This document shows, one piece after another, positions 34,454 to 46,400 of a DNA stretch of 64,000 bases. Both the position numbers and the translations under genes were made by a program. Source of the DNA: Neoarius graeffei (Eukaryota; Chordata; Actinopteri; Siluriformes; Ariidae). Numbering within the stretch: position 1 is the first letter of the stretch; the number at the start of each line of letters is the position of its first letter. A model generated the notes under the pieces. The model saw nothing but the letters and a program-made list of their open reading frames with translations, was not told the origin of the DNA and searched no databases. The stretch spans positions 46,983,521-47,047,520 of the forward strand of contig NC_083587.1 of the NCBI RefSeq assembly GCF_027579695.1, written 5' to 3'.

Positions 34454-37400
34454 TTCCAAAAAAAACAAAATTTCTCAGTTTCAACATCTGATATGTTGTC
34501 TTCATACTATTTTCAATGAAATCTAGGGTTTCCATGATTTGCGAATTATTGTGTTCTGTTTTTATTAACAGTTTACACAGTTTCCCAACGTTTTTGGAAT
34601 TGGGGTTGTATTTTGGGCTGGTAGGCAAATGTGCATGCAAGCGTCTACCTATAAATGAGTCTCCAGTGTCTTAATATGGTTATTTCAGTGTTGTCCAATG
34701 GCTGAATATAAGCTTTGTTTACAGAAGCCATAAACTTGTAAGAGAATACAGAACTAGCTACATATGCCCCTTTTCCACCAAAGCAGTTCCAGGGCTAGTT
34801 CGGGGCCAGTGCTTAGTTTGGAACCGGGTTTTCTGTTTCCACTGACAAAGAACTGGCTCTGGGGCCAGAAAAAACAGTTTCAGGCTACCACCAGCTCTCT
34901 GCTGGGCCAGAGGAAAGAACCGCTTACGTCAGCGGGGGGGGGCAGAGTTGTTAAGACCAACAACAATAAGACCGCGAAAGATCGCCATTTTTAAGCGACG
35001 AGATGCAGCAGCTGTACAAATGCGAAGTCATCCATTATTATTGTTGTTGCTGCTGCTGCTTCTTCTGCATTGTTTTTGCTTCAATATTCGCGCCAAGGTT
35101 TATGCAAACGTAGCGACGTAACTGACGTATACAGCGACGTAATGACGTGGCTTCCCTTAGCACCGTGAGCTATGGAAAAGCAAACTGGTTCTCAGCTGGC
35201 TCTCAAGTTGAACGAGTTGTGAACCAGCACCAGCACTGGCCCCGAACCAGCCCTGGAACTGATTTGGTGGAAAAGGGGTAACAGTGATGTTTCACACATG
35301 CTAAAAGGAATTTTTTTTTTTTTAAAAGGAGTGTTATGCTTTATCAGTATTCTTTGCTGTAATAAATAAACATCTAGAATTTACAAGGTAATGGGAGCCT
35401 AACATCAGTGCTGTGTATGCATTGCGTAACATGGCGCTCCAGTGAGCAGAATGAAAACCAAGATCTTCAAGGCATACTCACGAGTATGAATTGAGAAGAT
35501 TCTTCTCTGGGGTCATAACCCCATATGTCTTTTCTGTGCAGCTTACTGCCTAATTAATTTAGTTGAGTTATTAGTCATGACTTGCCTTATGCTCCACAAG
35601 GAGCTAAGAGGATGAAGATGATGATTAGTCATGGACTGTCTGCCTAAAAAAAATCCCCATGTTGTAGTAGGGAAGAGGCAGATTGATGTTCTCCTAGTAC
35701 AAGCCAGGGTTTCCCCTAAAGCATCATAGCGTAGCGGCCCCGCTACGCTTAATTTATTGACCAATATGCTTTGTGACACCATTACCTATTAAACCACTGC
35801 CATGACGCTTACAATTTAGGCCTATAGTATAAAGCTAGAATCAACATGCATGTGTTTTTGTAGCCTTTGAGCAGGCAATCAGTACAGTCCATGCAAGCCC
35901 ATGGCCCTGATCTTGACTTAAGCTCACAGCTCATGTCAGAGAAGGGTATTCCTTGCTGATTGGCTGAGTGTGTGTGGTATCCCGCGTTGATTTGGATGAA
36001 CGATGCGCAATTAATATTTATGGGTAACTTATGCAAACGTGGCAGAGCTTTCAAGCTGGGTACAAGTGAGCAAAACACTGGGTTGCAGCTTAATTACGAA
36101 GTTTTTCACAAAGAAAACTGCGGAAAACAACTCTGCAACAGTGGCAGACCGTAGTTGTGAGACCACAATGGCCAGTTCACTGAATGTTGCTGACCAGCTG
36201 GAGTCTGACGGTGAGAGTCATGCTGTCGATGCCAGTGATGATGGAGCTGATGCCGCTGTCAAGGGAGCTGCCAGGAAACGGCAAGAAGAAAGCTCATCGG
36301 AGCAGGAAAAAATGTAAATCTGGTGTCGATCCAGATTGGCTGAAGATATATGACTGGTTGGTGGTGACTCCAGGAGAAAAGGGTATGTTCAAAACGTTCA
36401 GTAGATCTTGTCTGTGTGCACATGTGAAAAACACACAGTCTGGTCTGGTTGTTTGTTATGGTGATACGTGACTGTGTCAATCTGGAATGTAGCAATCTAA
36501 ACACAGAATGCGACCAAAAAGCTCAGAAACCCAAAGGGGCACAGAATTGCTTTTGTGGAGCCAACTCACTGCTCTGCTCTTTGATTACTGGTTCTGCAGC
36601 TTCAGATTTTGCCAAATGCCAGTTTATCTGATTTGTTGAAGTTCATTTTATTGTTCACTTCAGTATTAGGTATTATTTTTATAATGGTCATCTGCACTAT
36701 TGCCAAAATTTAATGATCAGTATTTTAAACTTGTGCCATGTTGCATCACCTTTCACTTTGTTTGATATCAAATAAACCGCAGTCTCCTTTGGAACAGGAC
36801 ACTGCTTGTGAGATGCAAGTGGTTATTGTATTGACCTTGTTGTTTTTTGCTTCTTTTTTTAGGGTGAGAATTCAATAAAATTTATAAGTAAACTATAGCG
36901 GCCCCCCCCCCCAACATGCTGTACTGGTAAAAAATCAGCTCTAGATGTCACCAGAAGCTACGAAACGAACCCTTATATTTCAAAATTTTCCGGCGGAACC
37001 TGCCCCCGGACCTCTGTAGCGTACGCGGCGTGCTCTTTGCACCTCGCTGCGCTTGGGGGGGGCTACTACTCTTTCCAGTTTTTCTAGGGGAAACCCTGCA
37101 AGTCTGTGACTAACCAGGAGAGTCAATTGTGGCTCCATAGCCTTCATACTCAAGAACAGCCTCTTCTGCTAACACCAAGCGTTGAAGAGGAGGCTGGCCA
37201 CAGGAGTGTTGGGGTATTGTTCCCAACATTGCATGCTGTTCTGTCTCTCTAACTCCTCTTTATTTCTTTCTCTTCCTGATGGGTTTACTTGTCATCTATG
37301 ACAGAAAAAGCAGCAGGTCTACAGTGAGGACATAGGTAAGTCTTTCCATCAGAGCCCAGTTTTTTACTTTTGACCTTCAGAACACTCTGGCCTTGGTGAT

Positions 37401-40400
37401 GTCATTGCCAAGATGCCATATCTGAGTTGTTTATAGAGTTTCAGTTTTCAATGTAGTGCACACACGTTTAACTTCTATGGCTTTAATGGAATTGAACGGG
37501 GTTTTTTTTTTCCCAAGAATGTGTGTTAACTTTTTTCTTTTTCTTCCCCCCCCCAAGAATTATTATTAGAATCCAATCTGAACAACATTAGAAACTGTAT
37601 CCCCTACTTTGGGGTACAAGGCCCTGATCAGTGTAATTTGAAGGGCAGTTAACCAGAGTGAAGCATGGCTGTTCATCAAATGAAAACGAAATGGACTTAA
37701 GTTGGACTGGCTTTGTCCACTGCAACAGAGGCTTCTGTTGTACGAACTCGGAGAGCCATAGTCCAAAGAGTTGCGGTCCAAAACCAGTTCAGACATGAAC
37801 TGTATTTTGTATACAGCAACATTCACTGACAAATAAGGGTGTGTTTGCTGGCTAAACCATCAAAGTCAGCTGCACTAAGCTTATATATGTGAGGGAATTG
37901 TGCCATGGAAAAGGAATAATTAATGGCCTTAATTGGGCAAGCCTGATTCATGTGCTGTTTTGCAGAAATTGATCCTGGCTAAATGTAGAAAGTAAGTAAT
38001 CATCTGAAGTATGATAATCATATCATCTGTTTATAGATGGAACATACGTCTGTCTATAACTTGGGGTTCTCTGGAAGGTTTAGAAAACCTTCCTCATTCT
38101 CATCCCAAATTCCTGATGGACTACAAAGGAAAAGGAAACCATAACCATGCTTGATCTTGTCAATTAGAATTGATGGACAAGCTTTCAGTGCCAATTTATG
38201 CAAACCTTAGAGGATTTGTGAACAGTGGTCATGAAAAAGAAACAGGCCAATGGATCGGGTCGTGTCAAATCTGATCCAGTCCCAGTGTATGGAATCAGGC
38301 AGAGATGTCCACAAGCGCCGGTGACCGGTGGTTTTCTCTGCTTACACAAACGGTCTGCGCCGGCTACTCGATCCCAGAAAAAAGGTAAAAACTTGCCTTT
38401 CAGTGTTCGAGCGATTTGTCGCTGCCCATAATTTGCTGCAAATCCAATTATTTCACCACGAAATTGTCTTTGATTCGGGTCTAGCATGACCAGAAGCGAT
38501 TCTTGTGCTCTGATTTGCTGAGCAGGACCATATGACCACGCTGTAGCGTATGTAGTTATGTTACAGAGCCAGGCAGCGTACTACAGAAGGTAACTGAGAA
38601 AGCCAGGCGCTCACATCTGGAGGGAAATTTCATACATATTTTGCAGGTATTTTACAGGGAAATGGTTCGTAATTTATTTGCTCAGAAGGCATGTTAATTT
38701 CAAAATTTCGGGGGGGGTGCCATGCCCCCAGACTCCCTGAGTATTAGCGTGCCTTTGTCGCTGCAAATTCCAGAGCCGCCTACTACTTTTGTAACCGGCT
38801 ACTTCAGATTTTCTGGAAGGCCCTGAATCAGGCAAGTGGTGGCCCTATGGAGATGCTTGATATTGAGATGGGGCATCCCTACTCTCCACCAGGGTTATGT
38901 TGGGAAGCCTTGTGTTGTGACCAGTAGACAGGAGTTTTTACATGTTGTTCAGCACTCAAATTTCAAACGTGGCTCAATTTCTTTGCCACGGTTGCTTTTT
39001 TTCATTTTGTTGAGGTCTTTGTGGGAGAAGTTCTGTAAGTGCTCTCTGGAGTTGAGGTGTATTTACAAAAGTTTTTTGTTTGTTTGTTTTGTATGATAAC
39101 TTTCAGTGCTGTCTTATCTTAAGGTATGCTTAGTATCATGGTCTAATGGGGTGTAATATTGTCATTTTAATTTATTCTTCTCTCAGCAGTGTTCACCAGG
39201 AACGGATCCATTCGCACTATGCCCTCTCTGGCCAACCGGCTCAAAACTGTCACAGAGCCAGTTCTTGGTATGTAATGTATCCTTCATGGGAAAAAAAAAT
39301 TACACTCACTGTGGAAATGTTAATGTATTGTGTGTGTGTGTGTGTGTGTGTGTAGGTCTACAATATGTATGGGAGTATTGCAGCCCCAGCAAGTCAGTCC
39401 CTCCTCATTACAAGTGTAGTCTGTGTAAGGTGCAGCAGCTGCAACATGAAATGGTGGCTCATATAATTGGATGGAAGCATTGTTTCAGATACCTGGTAAG
39501 GCTTGTAATCCTCAAATCAAATATACATCGTGTGTGCGTGAACACTGTGTTTTCCCAATAACCCGTATTCGAAATGTGGGAGGGACTAAAACTTTTTTTT
39601 TTTTAAACTTGATAAACAGAAAAGTGCTCATCCAAAAAAAGTGTTCTACAAAGAAGGGGACATAAAACAGGACGCGGAGGCTAAGAGGACCATCAGAGCG
39701 ATTGCTGCTGAGGTTGAGAAAGCTGAGGGCAGAGGTGAAATCGAGGTGAGATACTGTCCAACTGATTTGAATGAATGAATGAACCCTTTGTCACTGTTAC
39801 CAGTGAAATTGACCATCAACCTGTCCTTACAGAGGGGGAACAGGACAGGAAGACAGGGATAAAAGGAAAAAGAAACACAGTAGTAACATGAGGAAAAAAG
39901 ACCCCCCCCCCCCACTATGCTCCTATCAGGAGTACAGTGTGGGAGCATTTTAAAAAACCTCTGCACAAGCACACAACACAAGTACACTTTTTAAAACATG
40001 GGACTTGAGGGGGGAAAGGGGGTAAGGGGGTGGGAGGGGAGGAGGTAGAGGTAACCCAGCGCAAGCAAGCAGCCATACGCTCCTGCAGCCATGCAAGCGG
40101 CGCTGGTCACGCACCCGCTTGTCACACTGGGGGTGAAAAACTGCGACCGCGGAAAATTGGGGAAAGAATGCGAGAGTGTCTCCCAGCAGTGACCTTCTGG
40201 GGGAAATGTTGCCCCAGCAACGGCCTTGATCGAGGCCGGTGCTGTTCAGGGAGCCGAATGTCGATAAGATAGAGATTGTTTGGTCTTTCGAACAGATGCA
40301 GTCTTTACACGTCCACACCACTTGTCCATATCTGTCCATTTCGTCCATATCTGTCCATTTCTGTTCAATTCAATTCCATTTGGTCTCCGAAATACTTATT

Positions 40401-43400
40401 CCTTGCAAAGCCGAAAGCGTCTCCAAGATGACAACCATGTTGTGGTTCAAGTTCTATAGCCACAGTCTGAGTGCCGACAGCTTTGCCCACCGCTTTAATC
40501 ATATCAGGCAGCTTTGTGGGGCTTTGAACAGCTGTCACCATTGTCTGATTTCCTCGATATACCAGGGCAATGCCTAATCCAATCAGCAAAAGTCTGGTAA
40601 TCATGGTTCCGAATAGGTAGATATCTCCAATGTCCTCCACAGGCGTTCCGACAGGACTGGTGGGTTCCCCCGAACCCAGAAACTGTGTCAATTTCGTTAG
40701 GAGACCAGTTTATCAAATCCATGCTTTTTTAGTTTAGAAATTCAATGCGGAGAGAGTCTCTCAAAAAAAAAAAAGTATAGGCAGATGAGATGAAACAAAG
40801 AGCACAAGCAGGAAAAAAAAGGAGAGGAGAGCAGAGAAATGCGACCGCCTTCCGTGAGAGCACGGAGAAGAAAAATCATCTCATTTAAATCATGATCTCA
40901 AAATCTGGAAAAAGTGCCCTAAGAGTAAGTATTCCTCATGCAGTGCCTTGCAAAAGTATTCATACCCCTTGAACTTTTTCACATTTTTCCACCTTACAAC
41001 CACAAATTTAAAAGTTTTTTTTAATTGAGATTTTATGTGATAGACCAACACAGAGTAGCACATAATTGTGAAGTGAAACGAAAATGATAAATGGTCTTCA
41101 AAATTTTAAACAAATAAAAATCTGAAAAATGTGGTGTGCATTAGTATTCAGCCCCCTGTACTCTGATGCCTCTAAATACAATCCAGTGCAATCAATTGGC
41201 TTCAGAAGTCATCTAATTAGTTAAGAGTCCTACTGTGTGTAATTTACTCAGCATAAATACACTTGTTCTGTGAAGGCCTCAGTGGTTTGTTAGAGGGCAC
41301 TGAAGAACAAACAGCATCATGAAGACCAAAGAACTCACCAGACAGGTCAGGGATAAAGTTCTGGAGAAGTTTAAATCAGGGTTAGGTTATAAAAAAATAT
41401 CCCAAGCTCTGAACATCTCAAGAAGCACTGTTCAATCCATCATTCAAAAATGGAAAAAGTGTGGCACAACTGCAAACCTACCAAGACATGGCCGTCCACC
41501 TAAACTGACAGAGCGAGCAAAGAGAGCACTGGTCAGAGAAGCAGCCAGGAGGCCCATGATCACTCTGGAGGAGCTGCAGAAATCCACAGCTCAGGTGGGA
41601 GAATCTGTGCACAGGACAACTATAAGTCATACACTCCACAAATCTGGCCTTTTTGGAAGAGTGGCAAGAAGAAAGCTATTGTTGAAAGACAGGCATAAGA
41701 AGCCATGTAGGGGACACAGCAAACATGTGGAAGAAGGTGCTTTGGTCAGATGAGACCCAAGTTGAGCTTTTTGGCCTAAATGCAAAGCGCTATGTGTGGC
41801 GGAAAACTAACGCTGCTCATCACCCTGCACACACCATCCCCACTGTGAAACATGGTGGTGGCAGCATCATGCTATGGGGATGCTTTTCTTCAGCAGGGAC
41901 AGGGTAGCTGGTCAGAGTTGATGGGAAGATGGATGGAGCTAAATACCAGGCAATCCTGGAAGAAAACCTGTTGGAGGCTGCAAAAGACTTGAGACTGGGA
42001 AGGAGATTCACCTTCCAGCAAGACAATGACCCTAAACATACAGCCAGAGCTACAATGGAATGGTTTAGATCAAAGAATATTCATGTGTTAGAATGGCCCA
42101 ATCAAAGTCCAGGCCTAAATCCCATTGAGCATCTGTGGCAAGACTTGAAAATTGCTGTTCACAGACGCTCTCCATCCAATCTGGCTGAGCTTGAGCTATT
42201 TTGCAAAGAAGAATGGGCAAAAATTTCAGTGTCTAGATGTGCAAAGCTGGTAGAGACATACCACAAAAGACTTGCAGCTGTAATTGCAGCAAAAGGTGGC
42301 TCTACAAAGTACTGACGCAGGGAGGCTGAATACTAATGCACATCACATTTTTCAGATCTTTTGTTTAAAATTTTGAAGACCATTTATCATTTTCGTTTCA
42401 CTTCACAATTATGTGTTACTCTGTGTTGGTCTATCACATAAAATCTCAATAAAAAACTTTTAAGTTCGTGGTTGTAAGGTGGAAAAATGTGAAAAAGTTC
42501 AAGGGGTATGAATACTTTTGCAAGACACTGTATATACAGTGTGCAGTGCAACTGAACACACGTTAACAAACCAAAAATGAGAAACACACTAACTCAAACC
42601 ATAAAGTGGAGGTCCTTATTGAACATCACATACATGTTCCTGATAGTGTGTGCAAGTCTGAGAGACCTGGAGGAAATCTGACCTTGACGTTATTTTAGAT
42701 ATGCTGTCAACTTTGCGTAGATTTAATATATGAACATGCATACAATGAAAACTCCCCTAAAGGAAGTGGTGTTATTCAGAAGAAAGAATTACTCCTAACT
42801 GCCAGGAAATATTGAAAGCGCTTTCCCCTTCTAAGTCACTGTGACCTGAAAAGATTTGAGGATCATCATCTCCAGATGATGCAAATTTAAAATTCAGTTA
42901 GTAATGCACATTTGTTTGTTTTATTTATAGGTTATCATGATGGAACCTGCTGATGTACCAGGCTTTGAGAACATGAGTAAGTTCTGCCTCACTGTGCAAA
43001 ATTCAAATATTCTCTTATACATTGGCCATGAGTTTACTGTCTGTGTGTGTCTTGCATATAACAGAGTCTGCGTTTCCTACTGCTGAAGGACCAGGTGCTA
43101 CAAGTCTGCTTGGATCAGTTCCTGGAGGTTTTTACCCATGTTAGTTTGTTTGTTTGTTTGTTTGTATATGTGTGAGTGGAAAGTAAAATGCAATTACATC
43201 TTTGTTCAGTCCTGCCCTCTCTGCAGCTTTGAAAATTGCACTTTAGAGAAGGAGTTGTTGGGGTGTGTGTGTACAGGGGCAGGGTGCAGTGCCTGTGTGA
43301 GTAGAGGAGCAGTAGTGAGATGAAAGGTGGGGTTGTCCAAATTAGCAATCGCATGAATAAAGCTTTATGCTAATAAATGGAAACTTCTCACCCCCAGAAT

Positions 43401-46400
43401 CCAGACTCGCCAACCTTTACACGTTTTGCTCTGCATTTTAACGCTTTACTAATTGCTTGTCTTGATTTTCCCACTTGAAATATGCCCTTTTGTCAAGGTC
43501 AGTCGAGATTATTTTGAGTTCATTAATATGAAATAAAATCTATGAATCGACTCTGCTAACATTTGGCAAGTATATAGATCGCATCAGTTAACTATATTTA
43601 TTTGGGATGCCACCAAAAAGACTAAATACTCCAGGACACTGATAACTGAATGAATTATTAATTTGAGGACGCACCTGTCCAAGTGGAAGGCAAGAGACCA
43701 TACCTCCACCTTTCTAATTGCACACTTTGCCAGGTTTGCCATGAAGCTGGCCCATCTTGAGGACGTATGTGCTTCTTACGCCACTGCCAAAAGGCATCAT
43801 ATTTCAAAAGTGGATTCACCTTGCAGGAGTCCACACAGACTCCTGATGTATCATGCCATCTGCTTTGGGGCGCTAGCATGATGGGGACTGATGGATGACT
43901 TCTTCCACTTGCAGTGTGATTTTTGAAGGATCTTTTGCCACTTGCTGAGTAATTTCAAGCTCGAGGTGGGAAGCAGTACAAGAACTTTGTCCCCTGGTGA
44001 AACTTGCTTCAGCTGGGAGGACCCATTATAGAGCCATTGTTGCCACTCTTGAGCCTGAAGCAAATTCTCCTGTGATGTGTGATCCAGTGTGTGGACCATT
44101 GCTTGCAGCACCAGGACAATGTACGGATTTTTTTAACTGACAATTGGACCATCTTCCCAGCTAACTTTGATTACATCCAACCTATTCTGGGCTTTTGGCT
44201 TATATAATAATTAAGATAGCAAAAACCTTGTGGAGGCTTGGGGTACCTCTTGGACTGCAGATAATAGGGCTTGCAACTTGCAAATAATGTTCTTGATCAG
44301 TTAGGATTTCTTTAAGGATCCCAACTTAGAGATTACTCAAAGCAATGGCTCAGCCATGCTCTTTACTGAGATCATTTGCAGAGGAAATGATTCGGTACAT
44401 CAGGCAGTGTAATCCACAAGGACTACTACAAAAAGATATCCCCCTGTTGACTGGTCTGATGGCCAGAGGGGATCTCTGTAAGAGGATTGGTGCACAGTGG
44501 TGCATTTGGGGTAGCTTGCGGATTCACCAGCTGATATTTGCTGCAAGACTCTCAGCACATCAACATGAATGCCCGGGCACGACAATAAAACGAGGCCATT
44601 AACCAGGCTAGTGTTGTGTCTGCTCTTAAAGGAACAGTCCACCGTACTTCCATAATGAAATATGCTCTTATCTGAATTGAGACGAGCTGCTCCGTACCTG
44701 TCCGAGCTTTGCGCGACCTCCCAGTCAGTCAGACGCAGTCAGACGCGCTGTCACTCCTGTTAGCAATGTAGCTAGGCTCAGTATGGCCAATGGTATTTTT
44801 TGGGGCTGTAGTTAGATGCGACCAAACTCTTCCGCGTTTTTCCTGTTTACATAGGTTTGTATGACCAGTGATATGAAACAAGTTCAGTTACACAAATTGA
44901 AACGTAGCGATTTTCTGTGCTATGGAAAGTCCGCACTATAATGGCAGGCGTACTAACACCTTCTGCGTGCTTCGGCAGCGCATTGATACGGAGCTCAGAT
45001 ATCAATGCGCTGCCAAAGCGCGCAGAAGGTGTTAGTACGCCTGTCATTATAGTGCGGACTTTCCATAGCATAAATCTCTACGTTTCAATTTGTGTAACTG
45101 AACTTGTTTCATATCACTGGTCATATAAACCTATGTAAACAGGAAAAACGCGGAAGAGTTTGGTCGCATCTAACTACAGCCCCAAAAAATACCATTGGTC
45201 ATACTGAGCCTAGCTACATTGCTAACAGGAGTGACAGCGCGTCTGACTGACTGGGAGGTCGCGCAAAGCTCGGAGAGGTACAGAGCAGCTCGTCTCAATT
45301 CAGATAAGAGCATATTTCATTATGGAAGTACGGTGGACTGTTCCTTTAAGTGTCCAGCCATTGGGTTATAATGAGCCATGCATTTCCTTGTGACTTTTTT
45401 GTACCAGTAACTAAGTCAGGCAATGGCACTGGGACGAGCACGGTTTTACTACCAACAGGTAGAATGGTACACTGATACCCACGTTTGCAGACACAGGGAA
45501 TGTTGTCCTGCTCCAACTGGGCGGCCTTGCTGGAGAGTCATGTTGGTGGCAGTAGACCCACTCTGACATCCTAGTCAGAAGGTGTCTGTTTGATGAAATT
45601 CTTGGGGTGTGCCAGGTCCAGTCTAAGCCAGTGTTTGCAGTAGTCTAGGAGTCTCTGGGCAAAAGTGAAATAGATGATCCCTTCCTCCAGTGTCCCTTTG
45701 GAGCGGGACCAATGTGCTCCAGCACCACTCTTCAAATTAGTCTGTAATCCAGTTGGCACACAGGCAGCAGAATATGGGCTGCCAGCTTGGCTGCTCCTGT
45801 CAGAATGCCAATGAATGCAATGCCACCACTCACTCCTTGGCCAACTACAGGCCAAGAGAGTGCCCTCGGACATTCCCAGGTATGCTGTTGTTATATTGAG
45901 CTGTCAACCTGGTGTGGGAGAGGGAGCTTATTGATCCACAGCCTGCTCATTGACAATTTTGTCTGAATATCGCTTCTTATTACTGCTGCAGGTAGATCAG
46001 AGCTTGATGTTGCTGCTTCTGAGCGAGTGGCTGGACTATTTCAAAGAGAGGGCTCTGCTCCTTTTTCACATCTGTCATGTTCTGAATAGCTCCAGTATTT
46101 TTTTTTTTTTTCCATAAGTGTGACAGCTGAATGCTACTCATGGTAATTGTATTCGTGAGCTTTTAATCGGAGTGTGTGTGCCCTATACCTCAAGAACAGA
46201 AAGAAGAAAGGAATGACAGAACACAAATGGTGCTTTGAACTGCTGAAACTTTGCTGCTTTCCACTTGCTATGGAGTTCATCAACAGGCTCACAAACGCTC
46301 ACTGAGAGATAGGAAGAGGGCATGATGAACAGCTTGATATTGTAATGAGTACCGAGAGGTTTCAGGTGTGCCACGTAAATTCGCTCATTTCCTGACGCCG

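Larger units (their letters stand above)
24478..34608 (+). mobile_element. Tc1-like transposon expanded to 10 kb by nested insertions
   Basis: Left end TA|CAACCCCAATTCCAAAAAAG (24478) and right end CCAACGTTTTTGGAATTGGG ending 34608, then TA. The left part runs to about 25833, a short 3' part is at 30905-30998, and the terminal part at 34445-34608. Everything between is later insertions. Order and strand of the three parts agree with one split element; the fragment at 9785-10628 is a second copy of its 3' half. Confidence 0.75.

Noticed and set aside
36900-36912. C/G homopolymer runs (also 2068, 16989, 25892, 39901, 48113, 50013) as G-quadruplex or regulatory sites
   Set aside because: Isolated single runs within repeats; no four-run arrangement was seen.
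43658-43879. Separate small gene on the minus strand
   Set aside because: It lies just downstream of the gypsy integrase C-terminus on the same strand and is broken; most likely part of that relic.
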